A DNA stretch of 64,000 nt from Acidiluteibacter sp963716125 (GCA_963716125.1 OY970294.1:1612001-1676000), one strand, 5' to 3'; shown: positions 33,920 through 43,022, numbered from the stretch's first letter. Notes: generated by a model from the sequence alone, not told the origin. Translations and numbers: made by a program.

Positions 33920-36178
33920 TTATTTACTCTGAATCAGCACTCTTAGTTCATCTATCTGTCTTTGAAAATCAATAGCTTGATTTTGTAGATCGATAATCTT
34001 TTCATCCTTCTCATTTACCATTGCATTTAACTCTTGCACTGATTTAACTAAAGGCACTACAAACTCAGCATATCGCAACCCGTAAAAATCATCCTCATTT
34101 TTAGGAGCATCTACACCACTAAAATCAAAGCCACTCTTTTTGGCAGATGCCTCTACCTCTTGAGCTATAAAGCCAGTATAAGTAATGTTATTTTTATCGT
34201 ATTTACCTTCCCAATCTGAGCTATCAATTTCTCCATAATGATCAAAATAAAATTGCTCAATTGCCTCTAGGCTTAAATTATAAGTAACAGGTCTTAATTG
34301 ATTGATAAAGTTTAAGCCTTGCACATTTTCTGCAACATTTCTTTTAAAACGGCCATCACTAACTGTAGACCATCCAAAAGTACCACCAATACTTGTTACA
34401 CTGCTATTGCCAATTCTTACCATATTTGATGCGGTAGGATTAGCATCATAACCTATACCAGTTGAATTTGAATTGATCGATCCAAGGGAGTTTGCAGATA
34501 AACCATAAGCGGTATTATATGTACCAATAGTATTTGAGAATAAAGCATATTGACCACTAGCAACATTATTCCTACCTGATGTGTTTGATGCCAAAGCATT
34601 TCTACCCAAAGCAATATTATTACTTCCTGTTGTACTATTAATTAAAGTTTGAAATCCAATAGCGATATTGTCAGCCCCTATTGTGTTGCTTAATAAGGCT
34701 TTATTGCCCATGGCAAAATTACTAAAGCCTGTAGTATTGCTTGATAGTGCTAATCGACCAATAGCAATGTTATTATTACCACTAATGTTATTGCTTAGGG
34801 CATAATACCCATTTGCAATATTAAAAGAACCTAAAGTATTAGCAGAAAGAGTAGAATCGCCAATAGCTATATTATAATTTCCCGTTAAATTAGATTTTAA
34901 AGCATTACTTCCATTTGCAATATTATAATTTCCAGTAGTATTACTTCTAAGTGCATAATATCCGTTAGCTATGTTATTTCTACCTGTAGAATTAAACCTT
35001 AAAGATTGATAGCCATTAGCAATATTATTACCTCCTGTTGTGTTAGCATATAAAGCATCAAATCCAATTGCGATATTAAAACTTCCTGTAGTATTATTTC
35101 TAAGAGCAGAAGCACCATTAGCATAATTACTATTTCCGGTAGTATTGGCATACAAGGCATAATAACCCAAAGCATTATTATTTCCTCCAATTGTATTATT
35201 TCTAAGTGAATTATATCCATTTGCAATATTATTACTACCTGAAGTATTAGAATAACCAGCATTAGTACCAATGAAAATATTTCTATTAGCTGATAAATCA
35301 TCACTGTTACCTGCATTATAACCTATAAAAACAGAACCTCCTGTATTTTCAGGTTCAATTCTTGTACCTTCCATCTTCCAACGTTCTGTTCCTGCTAATG
35401 TAAACCGAATGATATCTTCGTCAGTGGATTTTTCTACTTCAATTTTTGTGTCATTGTCGGCATCTTTAATAGCATTAGAAGATCCTGCACCTGTATTGTC
35501 AGTTGCAGGTCCCCATACTGTACCATTCCATTTTAATACTTCACCTGAAGAAGCACCCATTCCTGATATCTTTGAGCCTGTTACAGCAAAGAAATTAATG
35601 TCAGAAGTTTGCACTGCTCCTGTTGCAATCTCATTAGAAGTAACCGCATTCGTTGCAATTTTAGCGGTAGTAATTGCATTGTTCTGAATTTCAGCAGTAG
35701 CAATATCAGTTCCTAAGGTAGAAGTTATGGCATTCCCAGATGAAATATTTATCCCTGTTCCGCCAGTGTAAGTAGTTCCACCTGATGGAGTAGCAGGAGC
35801 CCAAGAAGATCCATTGTATTGCATCACTTGACCGTTGGTTGCGCCCATCGCGGCTATTTTTGGAGCAGTTACTGCATTGTTGCTCAATTGAGCAGCGTTG
35901 ACTGCATTATTGGCTATTTCATTGGAAGTAATCGCATTGGTGGCAATTTTAGCAGTTGTAACTGCATTATTTTGAATTTCATTAGAAGTAACCGCATTCG
36001 TTGCAATTTTAGCGGTTGTAACTGCATTGTTTTGAATTTCAGCAGTAGCTATATCAGTTCCTAAAGTTGATGAAATTGCATTAGAACCTGAAATATTAAT
36101 ACCTGAACCTGCTGTATAAGAAGCAGAACCAGTATTGTCAGCAGCAGGAGCCCAAGCAGAACCACTCCATTTGATCAC
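33920..36178 (-). CDS. Fiber-like protein, C-terminal part after frameshift (unit 2)
   Basis: This 752-residue frame continues the N-terminal part that ends at 36138; a 2-base loss near 36194 separates them, so the listed Met is internal. It carries the last two of five shaft modules, then about 14 copies of a 17-residue repeat (pattern NNIANGYxALxxNTTGx) predicted to be a YadA-head-like left-handed beta-roll. The end is an S74 chaperone of a second type (TVSDGRFKRNVAENVQGLNF) and a C-terminal coiled coil. Many Asn-X-Thr/Ser sites lie in the roll. If translated from the full gene the protein would be about 1215 residues, the longest of the four. Confidence 0.75.
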   Translation of the reverse strand: MIKWSGSAWAPAADNTGSASYTAGSGINISGSNAISSTLGTDIATAEIQNNAVTTAKIATNAVTSNEIQNNAVTTAKIATNAITSNEIANNAVNAAQLSNNAVTAPKIAAMGATNGQVMQYNGSSWAPATPSGGTTYTGGTGINISSGNAITSTLGTDIATAEIQNNAITTAKIATNAVTSNEIATGAVQTSDINFFAVTGSKISGMGASSGEVLKWNGTVWGPATDNTGAGSSNAIKDADNDTKIEVEKSTDEDIIRFTLAGTERWKMEGTRIEPENTGGSVFIGYNAGNSDDLSANRNIFIGTNAGYSNTSGSNNIANGYNSLRNNTIGGNNNALGYYALYANTTGNSNYANGASALRNNTTGSFNIAIGFDALYANTTGGNNIANGYQSLRFNSTGRNNIANGYYALRSNTTGNYNIANGSNALKSNLTGNYNIAIGDSTLSANTLGSFNIANGYYALSNNISGNNNIAIGRLALSSNTTGFSNFAMGNKALLSNTIGADNIAIGFQTLINSTTGSNNIALGRNALASNTSGRNNVASGQYALFSNTIGTYNTAYGLSANSLGSINSNSTGIGYDANPTASNMVRIGNSSVTSIGGTFGWSTVSDGRFKRNVAENVQGLNFINQLRPVTYNLSLEAIEQFYFDHYGEIDSSDWEGKYDKNNITYTGFIAQEVEASAKKSGFDFSGVDAPKNEDDFYGLRYAEFVVPLVKSVQELNAMVNEKDEKIIDLQNQAIDFQRQIDELRVLIQSK

Positions 36179-37562
36179 TTGTCCTGAAGTTGCCCATTTG
36201 ATCTATTTTTGGAGCTGTTACCGCATCATTGGCTAATTGCGTCGTGTTTACTGCATTTGTTGCAATTTCATTTGAAGTAACTGCATTTGTTGCAATTTTA
36301 GCGGTAGTAATTGCATTGTTTTGAATTTCTGACGTTGAAATGTCTGTACCTAATGTAGAAGTAATGGCATTCCCAGATGAAATATTTATCCCTGTTCCGC
36401 CAGTGTAAGTAGTTCCACCTGATGGAGTAGCAGGAGCCCAAGAAGATCCATTGTATTGCATCACTTGACCGTTGGTTGCGCCCATCGCGGCTATTTTTGG
36501 AGCAGTTACCGCATTGTTGCTCAACTGAGAAGTAGTTACTGCATTATTCGCAATTTCATTAGAAGTAATCGCATTGGTGGCAATTTTAGCAGTTGTAACT
36601 GCATTGTTTTGAATTTCAGCAGTAGCTATATCAGTTCCTAAAGTTGATGAAATTGCATTAGAACCTGAAATATTAATACCTGAACCTGCTGTATAAGAAG
36701 CAGAACCAGTATTGTCAGCAGCAGGAGCCCAAGCAGAACCACTCCATTTGATCACTTGTCCTGAAGTTGCGCCCATTTGGTCTATCTTTGGAGCTGTAAC
36801 AGCACCCGTAGCTATTTCGTTGGTTGTAATTGCATTTGCAGTAATTTTTGCAGTTGTTACAGCATTGTTTGATAATTCTGTTGAAGTAACCGCATTAGAA
36901 GCAATTTTAGCAGTAGTAACTGCATTATTTTGTAATTCAGCAGTAGAAATGTCAGCACCTAAATCTGCTGCAATCACGTTTGTTCCGCTTATGGTAATAC
37001 CTGCACCTGCGCTATAACTTCCAGTACCACCACCTGTGGTTAAATCATTTTGTGGCTTCCAAGCTGTTCCGTCCCATTTTAAAACTTGACCCGATGTTGG
37101 AATACCTGTTACATCAGTTAAGTCTAACAAGTCCATATCTGATGCTTTTTCACTGCTCAGCGCATAAGGAACACTCAACAACTGATTGGTAGCAGAAATA
37201 CTGTAAGAAGTTCCGCCTGTTGGATCTGTTTCTGTTTTGATAAAGTAAGCATTATTTCCCCAATTGATACCTGAAATACTACCACTTACATTGGTACCAT
37301 TGCCTATTTCTACACTTACCAAACCATTGGAATTGGTGGTGGCTGAATGTGTTTCTACAAAAACTGCAGTTCCTGTTGCCGAAGTTTGTAAGATGCTTAT
37401 TTGTAAGCCCACACTTTGGTTAACTATTAAATTATTAGTTGCATCTCTAATCACCGCTTGGTAACTCATTTTAGAAGGAGCTTGCGCAAATGATGAAATG
37501 CTGAATACGATTGCTGTTACTAGCAATACTGTTTTGATTTTTAAAAAGTTTAATGTTTTCAT
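36138..37562 (-). CDS. Fiber-like protein, N-terminal part before frameshift (unit 2)
   Basis: The 474-residue frame has the signal peptide, the common N-terminal domain (MSYQAVIRDATNN) and nearly three shaft modules, then leaves the conserved frame at DQMG and ends after about 20 unrelated residues. At the break the minus strand reads ATGGGCAACTTC where a sister module at 36770 has ATGGGCGCAACTTC, so a GC dinucleotide is missing. The DNA of residues 60-180 is almost identical to unit 4. Either the gene is inactivated, the loss is an assembly error, or the two forms alternate by slippage. It is 90 codons into the third module, so a truncated protein would lack head and chaperone. Confidence 0.75.
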   Translation of the reverse strand: MKTLNFLKIKTVLLVTAIVFSISSFAQAPSKMSYQAVIRDATNNLIVNQSVGLQISILQTSATGTAVFVETHSATTNSNGLVSVEIGNGTNVSGSISGINWGNNAYFIKTETDPTGGTSYSISATNQLLSVPYALSSEKASDMDLLDLTDVTGIPTSGQVLKWDGTAWKPQNDLTTGGGTGSYSAGAGITISGTNVIAADLGADISTAELQNNAVTTAKIASNAVTSTELSNNAVTTAKITANAITTNEIATGAVTAPKIDQMGATSGQVIKWSGSAWAPAADNTGSASYTAGSGINISGSNAISSTLGTDIATAEIQNNAVTTAKIATNAITSNEIANNAVTTSQLSNNAVTAPKIAAMGATNGQVMQYNGSSWAPATPSGGTTYTGGTGINISSGNAITSTLGTDISTSEIQNNAITTAKIATNAVTSNEIATNAVNTTQLANDAVTAPKIDQMGNFRTSDQMEWFCLGSCC

Positions 37563-37701
37563 AATTTTTAATTTATTATCCTACGTAGCTTCAGCGTAGT
37601 AGGATTATGTTTTTGGATGACCTCTTGATTTTCAGACCTTAGATTTTCTTTTAATTTTGGTATTATGCCAAATTGAAAGACAATTTAAGATCTTCGAGTT
37701 T

Positions 37702-37742
37702 CCCCAATATTATTGGGGAAGTACCGTCACGAAGCTTCGTGA
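37702..37742 (-). promoter_or_regulatory. Double hairpin between small T9SS gene and fiber gene, unit 2
   Basis: CCCCAATATTATTGGGG (identical to units 1 and 4) is followed by the perfect palindrome TCACGAAGCTTCGTGA, which ends just before the small gene's stop. A near copy (TCATGAAGCTTCGTGA) lies in unit 1. The fiber start is about 140 bases further on. Confidence 0.65.
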
Positions 37743-37745
37743 AGA

Positions 37746-38228
37746 TTACTTAGTCTTTATAATTTTAAATGTTTGAAAATTGTCATCTTGATCGTTGACT
37801 CTTAAAAAATAAGTAGCCGCAGCTTTTTCTCTCATATTGATGATGCTAGTGTTTTGGGAAATACTTTTATTTTCCAAAATAGCACCATTCATATCTATCA
37901 ATTGATAGTTGAGGATTTTGCTTGAGTAGTCATCGACTTCTAAAGTAACTTGATCTGTTGTAGGATTTGGAAAAACCTTCATCTCTAAATTGAGTTGATT
38001 GACTTCTCCTAAACTAGTTATAATAGAAATTTCATAAGGTTGCTGCACCCCAGTTGCTACTGTGGTGCCGCTACCATTTGTCTGATTAGAAATTTGACCT
38101 ATAGAAAAGGCGACTGTTCCGCCGCTTCCTGTGGCATCACCTCCTGAGGAATTAATAGATTGTTGTGCTTGAAGGGCAGTTGTTGCTATGAGCAAAAGAC
38201 TGCTAAAAATAAGATGTTTTGATTTCAT
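37746..38228 (-). CDS. Short T9SS-sorted surface protein (unit 2)
   Basis: The 160-residue protein has a signal peptide (MKSKHLIFSSLLLIATTALQ), a 60-residue mature segment with GGDATGSGGTVAFSIGQISN and TGVQQPYEISI, and a T9SS type A sorting domain (VFPNPTTDQVTLEV to IKTK). It is more diverged from units 3 and 4 than those are from each other. It lies directly downstream of a TPR-LuxR regulator gene on the same strand (155 bases) and upstream of the frameshifted fiber gene. No Shine-Dalgarno is seen. Confidence 0.8.
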   Translation of the reverse strand: MKSKHLIFSSLLLIATTALQAQQSINSSGGDATGSGGTVAFSIGQISNQTNGSGTTVATGVQQPYEISIITSLGEVNQLNLEMKVFPNPTTDQVTLEVDDYSSKILNYQLIDMNGAILENKSISQNTSIINMREKAAATYFLRVNDQDDNFQTFKIIKTK

Positions 38229-38334
38229 AATATATGTTTGTTAGATAGATTGAAATTTTTTAAAATCAAACAAATTCGTTTCATTTGATTATTAAATTAT
38301 TTCGACAAACATACACGATATGAGTATCTTTCAC

Positions 38335-38352
38335 TTCACTCTTTCGGGTGAA
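38335..38352 (-). promoter_or_regulatory. Dyad upstream of small T9SS gene, unit 2
   Basis: TTCACTCTTTCGGGTGAA has complementary ends (TTCAC and GTGAA) and lies about 107-124 bases before the start, between it and the regulator stop. Its position corresponds to CTACCCATTTGGGTAG in unit 1. Candidate operator or weak regulator-gene terminator. Confidence 0.4.
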
Positions 38353-38382
38353 ATTCACTTTTTAGTTCATATTTAATTTAGA

Positions 38383-39921
38383 TCATTTTTGTTCCGACAT
38401 CTGCAGTAAACTCCCTTTGATAGCCGCTTGTGTGCGGTTATTGACATCTAATTTGAGGTATAAATTTTTTATGTGGGTTTTAATTGTATTGATGGAAAGA
38501 AATAACTTTTCACCAATTTCTTTGTTGGGTAAACCTAAAACCAATGCATCTAAAACTTCCTGTTCTCGTTCTGTTAATTTATCCTGTAGAATGATATTTA
38601 TGCTTTCTATTGGAGTTTGGTTATGTTCTTTTTGAACTGATAATTGATTTTGAAGGGCAAGAACTTCACTTAGTCTTAATTTTACTTCGGTACGTAATTG
38701 AGTATCCTTTGCTTTTAAGTTTTTTCGGAGTAAAATAACTAATATAATCAGTGCAAGTACTATAATAATAGCTAGAAAAAGCCATAACCGTTGAATAGAT
38801 AAGGAGTTTTCTTTTAAGACATTTTCTTTCTCTAACAATTCGTTTTCAACAAGTACTTGTTTGTTTTTCAAACTGTCTACTAAGTGTTTTTTATTGTACT
38901 CAAATTGAAATTCGCTTTCAATCACTTTTTTCTGTGCCTCAATATTGTTCAAACTATCGGCTAAAAGGTTATATCTTTCAAAATATTTTAATGCATCAGT
39001 TGTATTATTGTTAACCTTATAAATTTTGTAAAGTACTTTTGAAGCATCTCTTTCTTGTGCTTTATAACCCCATTTTTTTGCTATTCCAAAAGACTCTAGC
39101 GTGTATTTTAATGCTTTTTTAAATTGACCTTCTATGAAATAAATATTTCCTGATTGGTATAAAGAAATAGAAGTACCCTTACGGTCATTTAATAATCTTC
39201 TGAAAATAAGACTTCTATTGTAATAGTTTAGTGCTGAATCTAAGTCGTTTTGGGCTTCAAAAAGTGATCCTATATAACTATAACTACTAGCTAACCCAAT
39301 GGTATCTTTAATTTCAATTCTGATATTAATTGCTTTTTGAAAATATCTAAAAGAATTTTCAAATTCATTTAGATGATGATACACCAATCCTAAGTTCGTA
39401 AAATTAGAAGCCAAACTTTTTTTAGCATTGTTTTTGGTGTTCAATTGAATACACTCTTCAAAATAATATTTTGCTTTTTCATAATTATCTAGTTCTAAAT
39501 AAAGAGTTGCTAAATTATTTAACATTCTTGGATATTCACTTTCATACCCTTGTGCTTGGATAATGGCTAAGCATTTAATGTAATACTGAATTGCTTCAGA
39601 TAAATTGCCTTGTTGTCGACTTAAAAAACCGAGAAAACCATATCCTTGAGCTATACCATCAATGTATTGATTTTTTTTAGAAAGTTCAAAACCTTGCTCT
39701 ACATAATAAGTAGCACTATCTATGTTTTTATAGATATAGCTTCCTGCCAATTTATAGTTTTGCTCTATTTTTATAGTGTCATGGGCATCTGAGTTTAATA
39801 TAGTTTCAGCCTCGTTTGGATTGGCATTTATTTCTGAAACAAAACCTATAAAACAAATAAGTAAAGCAAAGATTAGGGATGACGTACTTTTAATTGGGAT
39901 AGAATGTTGGTATTTTTTCAT
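38383..39921 (-). CDS. Membrane TPR sensor with LuxR-type DNA-binding domain (unit 2)
   Basis: The 512-residue regulator has an N-terminal signal or anchor segment (residues 13-33), about seven TPR motifs (residues 50-330; for example NLATLYLELDNYEKAKYYFEE), a coiled region, one transmembrane helix at about 379-398, a linker coiled coil, and a LuxR/GerE helix-turn-helix at 449-505 (LTEREQEVLDALVLGL, NTIKTHIKNLYLKL). TPRs should lie in the periplasm and the HTH in the cytoplasm. It has no receiver domain, so it is a one-component membrane regulator. It is followed by a small T9SS gene and fiber gene, which are its likely targets. A paralogue with identical first 70 residues precedes unit 1. 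Confidence 0.85.
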   Translation of the reverse strand: MKKYQHSIPIKSTSSLIFALLICFIGFVSEINANPNEAETILNSDAHDTIKIEQNYKLAGSYIYKNIDSATYYVEQGFELSKKNQYIDGIAQGYGFLGFLSRQQGNLSEAIQYYIKCLAIIQAQGYESEYPRMLNNLATLYLELDNYEKAKYYFEECIQLNTKNNAKKSLASNFTNLGLVYHHLNEFENSFRYFQKAINIRIEIKDTIGLASSYSYIGSLFEAQNDLDSALNYYNRSLIFRRLLNDRKGTSISLYQSGNIYFIEGQFKKALKYTLESFGIAKKWGYKAQERDASKVLYKIYKVNNNTTDALKYFERYNLLADSLNNIEAQKKVIESEFQFEYNKKHLVDSLKNKQVLVENELLEKENVLKENSLSIQRLWLFLAIIIVLALIILVILLRKNLKAKDTQLRTEVKLRLSEVLALQNQLSVQKEHNQTPIESINIILQDKLTEREQEVLDALVLGLPNKEIGEKLFLSINTIKTHIKNLYLKLDVNNRTQAAIKGSLLQMSEQK

Positions 39922-40091
39922 AGACCGCTAATTTGCAGAAATTATTTGATTTATAAAAAAATAATTTAAAAAGGATCGGTAGGAAAGTAGAAGTTCAACT
40001 TTGTATATTGCTATTTTTCAACTATATTAATTGTATTTTTAACTGTTTTTAGAAATTAGTTATAGATGAGCAAAATAAATTGAAGAACAAA

Positions 40092-40119
40092 AAAAGGAAC
40101 AAGATTTCTCTTGCTCCCT
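40092..40119 (-). terminator. Terminator of fiber unit 1
   Basis: GGAACAAGA and TCTTGCTCC around TTTC, with an A tract on the plus strand before it. On the transcript the changed base pairs as G-U, so the stem is kept. Same family as the terminators of units 2 and 3, 30 bases past the fiber stop. Confidence 0.8.
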
Positions 40120-40147
40120 AAAATTAATGTTGATTAATTATCGGTTT

Positions 40148-42460
40148 CTATTTTGTCATCATCAAAGTTTTCAACTCATCTATTTGTCTTTGCAAATCAT
40201 TAATCATTTCATCTTTCTCATTTACCATTACATTTAACTCTTGCACCGCCTTTACCAAAGGCACAACAAATTCAGCGTAACGCAAACCATAATAATCTTT
40301 CTCATTTTTTGGTTTATCAACACCATGAAAATCATAACCGAATTTTTCTGCAGTAGCTTCTACTTCTTGCGCAATAAAACCACTAAAAATTTCATTAGAA
40401 TTGGTTATTTCTTCTGCATCTTCAGGTTTATCCAGCCCGATAAAAGCCTCAATTTTTTTATCATCTAAGGTATAAGTTACCGGACGCAATTGCTGTATAA
40501 AAGCCAAACCTGCAACATTTTCTTGCACATTGGTTTTAAAACGACCATCAGACACAGTGGTCCAAGCAACCCTACCACCAATTGATGAAGTACCAATGGA
40601 TGATCCAATTCTATATTGATAACTAGCAGTAATTGATGCATAAGCCCCAAAAGCACCCGATAGAGTATAATTAGTATCGTTAACATCTGCAGTATGTCCA
40701 ACTAACGATAATGCACCACCTGTCCTATTATTATCTCCAGCGCTATAACCAATTGCAATATTAGAACCTCCTGTTGAATTATTGCCTAATGCATTAGCAC
40801 CATGGGCTAAATTAAAGTTTCCTGTCGTATTATCAAGAAGTGCATCTCTTCCATTGGCTATATTTTGGCCACCAGTAGTATTCCTTAATAATGCTCGATA
40901 ACCATTTGCAATATTGTTTGCTCCTGTAGTATTAAGAAATAGAGCTGACTCGCCAAGTGCAATATTATCAGATCCTGTAGTGTTGCTAGTAAGTGCAGAT
41001 CTACCTATTGCTATATTTTTGTTTCCCGTAGTATTATCACTTAATGCGTTATCACCATTCGCAATATTATCATCTCCAGTCGTATTACTAAATAGTGCAT
41101 AACGCCCAACTGCAATATTTTCTGTACCTGTTGTATTAGCTTTGCCAGCATTATTACCTATAAAAACATTATTATTATTAAATAAATCGTCATTTAATCC
41201 TGTGTTTTCTCCAATAAAAATAGAGCTCCCAGACCTAATAGGTACTAATCTTGGACCATCCATTGCCCAACGTTCTATTCCGCCTAATTTAAAACGAATA
41301 ATGTCTTCATCAGTGCTTTTTTCTACTTCAATTTTGGTGTCATTATCTGCATCCCTTATTTCATCTAAAGATGAAACACCTGTATTATCAGCTGCAGGTG
41401 CCCAAGAAGAGCCACTCCATTTTAGTACTTGCCCTGAAGAAGCTCCCATATCATCTATTTTTGGAGCAGTTACGGCATCGTTGGCTATTTCAGTTGAAGT
41501 AACAGCATTTGTTGCAATTTTTGCAGTGGTTACGGCATTATTTTGGATTTCCGTAGTAGAAATATCCGTTCCTAAAGTGGAAGTAATAACATTAGAACCT
41601 GAAATAGAAACACCTGAACCAGCAGTGTAAATAGATCCTGTAGTTGGAGTAGCAGGAGCCCATGAAGATCCATTGTATTGCATCACTTGTCCTGAAGTAG
41701 CTCCCATATCATCTATTTTTGGGGCTGTTACGGCATCATTGGCTAATTGAGCTGTATTTACTGCATTGTTTGCTATTTCAGTTGAAGTAACCGCGTTGCT
41801 CGCAATTTTAGCAGACGTTACTGCATTATTTTGCAATTCAGCAGTTGATATATCTGTGCCCAAATCGGCTGTAATTACATTGGTTCCACTTATGGTAATG
41901 CCACTTCCGCCACTGTAGCTTCCACCACCAGTTCCTGCGGTTAAATCATTTTGCGGTTTCCAGGCAGTTCCGTCCCATTTTAATACTTGTCCTGATGTAG
42001 GTGTTCCCGATACATCTGTCAAGTCTTTCAATTCCATATTAGAAGCTTTATCAGTGCTCAAGGCATAAGGAACGCTCAACAATTGATTAGTAGCTGAAAT
42101 GCTGTAGGTTGTTCCCCCATTAGGATCCGTTTCTGTTTTAATAAAGTAGGCATCTGTTCCCCAGTTAATGGTTGATAAATTACCGCTTACTACAGTTCCA
42201 TTGCCTATCTCTACACTTGCTAAACCGTTGGCATTGGTAGTAGTTAGGTGCGTTTCAATATAAACTGCTAAACCACTAGCTGATGTTTGAAGGATACTTA
42301 TCTGAATACCCACGTTTTGGTTGATAACTAGGTTGTTGGTTGCATCTCTAATCACCGCTTGGTAACTCATTTTTGCAGGTGCTTGGGCAAAAGTGGAAAT
42401 GCTAAATAGGATTGCTGTAATCAGCAAAATTGTTTTGAATGTGTTGTTTGTCTTTTTCAT
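40148..42460 (-). CDS. Fiber-like protein with 2-module shaft, beta-roll head and S74 chaperone (unit 1)
   Basis: The 770-residue protein starts MKKTNNTFKTILLITAI, like unit 4, with a signal peptide ending STFAQ. It has the common N-terminal domain, two shaft modules, then eight copies of the 17-residue NIAxGxxALxxNTTG repeat predicted to fold as a YadA-like head. The C-terminus is the second type of S74 chaperone (TVSDGRFKTNVQENVAGLAF, ending with a Gln/Leu coiled coil). It shares head type with unit 2 and N-terminus with unit 4, so domains have been exchanged among units. Frame is intact. Expected to be a surface-exposed trimeric fiber; the export route past the outer membrane is not evident, as the sorting domain is absent. 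Confidence 0.83.
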   Translation of the reverse strand: MKKTNNTFKTILLITAILFSISTFAQAPAKMSYQAVIRDATNNLVINQNVGIQISILQTSASGLAVYIETHLTTTNANGLASVEIGNGTVVSGNLSTINWGTDAYFIKTETDPNGGTTYSISATNQLLSVPYALSTDKASNMELKDLTDVSGTPTSGQVLKWDGTAWKPQNDLTAGTGGGSYSGGSGITISGTNVITADLGTDISTAELQNNAVTSAKIASNAVTSTEIANNAVNTAQLANDAVTAPKIDDMGATSGQVMQYNGSSWAPATPTTGSIYTAGSGVSISGSNVITSTLGTDISTTEIQNNAVTTAKIATNAVTSTEIANDAVTAPKIDDMGASSGQVLKWSGSSWAPAADNTGVSSLDEIRDADNDTKIEVEKSTDEDIIRFKLGGIERWAMDGPRLVPIRSGSSIFIGENTGLNDDLFNNNNVFIGNNAGKANTTGTENIAVGRYALFSNTTGDDNIANGDNALSDNTTGNKNIAIGRSALTSNTTGSDNIALGESALFLNTTGANNIANGYRALLRNTTGGQNIANGRDALLDNTTGNFNLAHGANALGNNSTGGSNIAIGYSAGDNNRTGGALSLVGHTADVNDTNYTLSGAFGAYASITASYQYRIGSSIGTSSIGGRVAWTTVSDGRFKTNVQENVAGLAFIQQLRPVTYTLDDKKIEAFIGLDKPEDAEEITNSNEIFSGFIAQEVEATAEKFGYDFHGVDKPKNEKDYYGLRYAEFVVPLVKAVQELNVMVNEKDEMINDLQRQIDELKTLMMTK

Positions 42461-42495
42461 AATATTGATTTTTACATTATAAGGTCGTCGAGTGT

Positions 42496-42536
42496 CCCCA
42501 ATATTATTGGGGATGTACCGTCATGAAGCTTCGTGA
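42496..42536 (-). promoter_or_regulatory. Double hairpin between small T9SS gene and fiber gene, unit 1
   Basis: CCCCAATATTATTGGGG is followed by TCATGAAGCTTCGTGA, the same order as in unit 2. The fiber start is 36 bases further along. These bases are nearly unchanged from unit 2, although the flanking genes have diverged. Confidence 0.65.
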
Positions 42537-42539
42537 AGA

Positions 42540-43022
42540 TTACTTAGTCTTAATAATTTTAAATGTTTGAAAATTGTTTTCCTGATCACTTACTCTTAGA
42601 AAATAAGTAGCCGCAGCTTTTTCTTCCATATTAATGATGCTATTGTTTTCAGAGATAGTTTTATTTTCCAAAACAGCACCCTTCATGTCTATCAATTGAT
42701 AGCTGAGAGTTTTACTTGAGTAATCTTCAATCTGTAAGTTAACTTGATCGGTAGTTGGATTAGGAAAAACCTTCATCTCTATATGGAGTTGATTAATTTC
42801 TCCTAAACTGGTTATAATTGAAATTTCATAAGGTTGTTGTACCCCTGTTGCTACTGTTGTGCCGCTGCCTGAAGTTTGATTTGAAATTTGACCTACAGAA
42901 AAGGCAACAGTTCCACCGCTTCCTGTGGCATCTCCACCAGAAGTATTTAAAGATTGTTGGGCTTGAAGTGCAGTTGAAGCAATGAGCAAAAAACTGCTAA
43001 AAATTAGTTGTTTTGTTTTCAT
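42540..43022 (-). CDS. Short T9SS-sorted surface protein (unit 1)
   Basis: The 160-residue protein has signal peptide MKTKQLIFSSFLLIASTALQ, a short Gly/Ser/Thr-rich mature region (GGDATGSGGTVAFSVGQISN, TGVQQPYEIS) and a T9SS sorting domain (VFPNPTTDQVNLQI to FKIIKTK). The mature region is the most conserved part among the four copies, so it, and not only the sorting signal, is under selection. It follows the second regulator by 155 bases, the same spacing as in unit 2. Confidence 0.8.
   Translation of the reverse strand: MKTKQLIFSSFLLIASTALQAQQSLNTSGGDATGSGGTVAFSVGQISNQTSGSGTTVATGVQQPYEISIITSLGEINQLHIEMKVFPNPTTDQVNLQIEDYSSKTLSYQLIDMKGAVLENKTISENNSIINMEEKAAATYFLRVSDQENNFQTFKIIKTK

Noticed and set aside
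33920..36178. Tandem repeats in the fiber as a CRISPR array
   Set aside because: The 51-base periodic units are coding (17-residue beta-roll) and diverge as protein repeats; there are no constant repeats separated by unique spacers and no cas genes.
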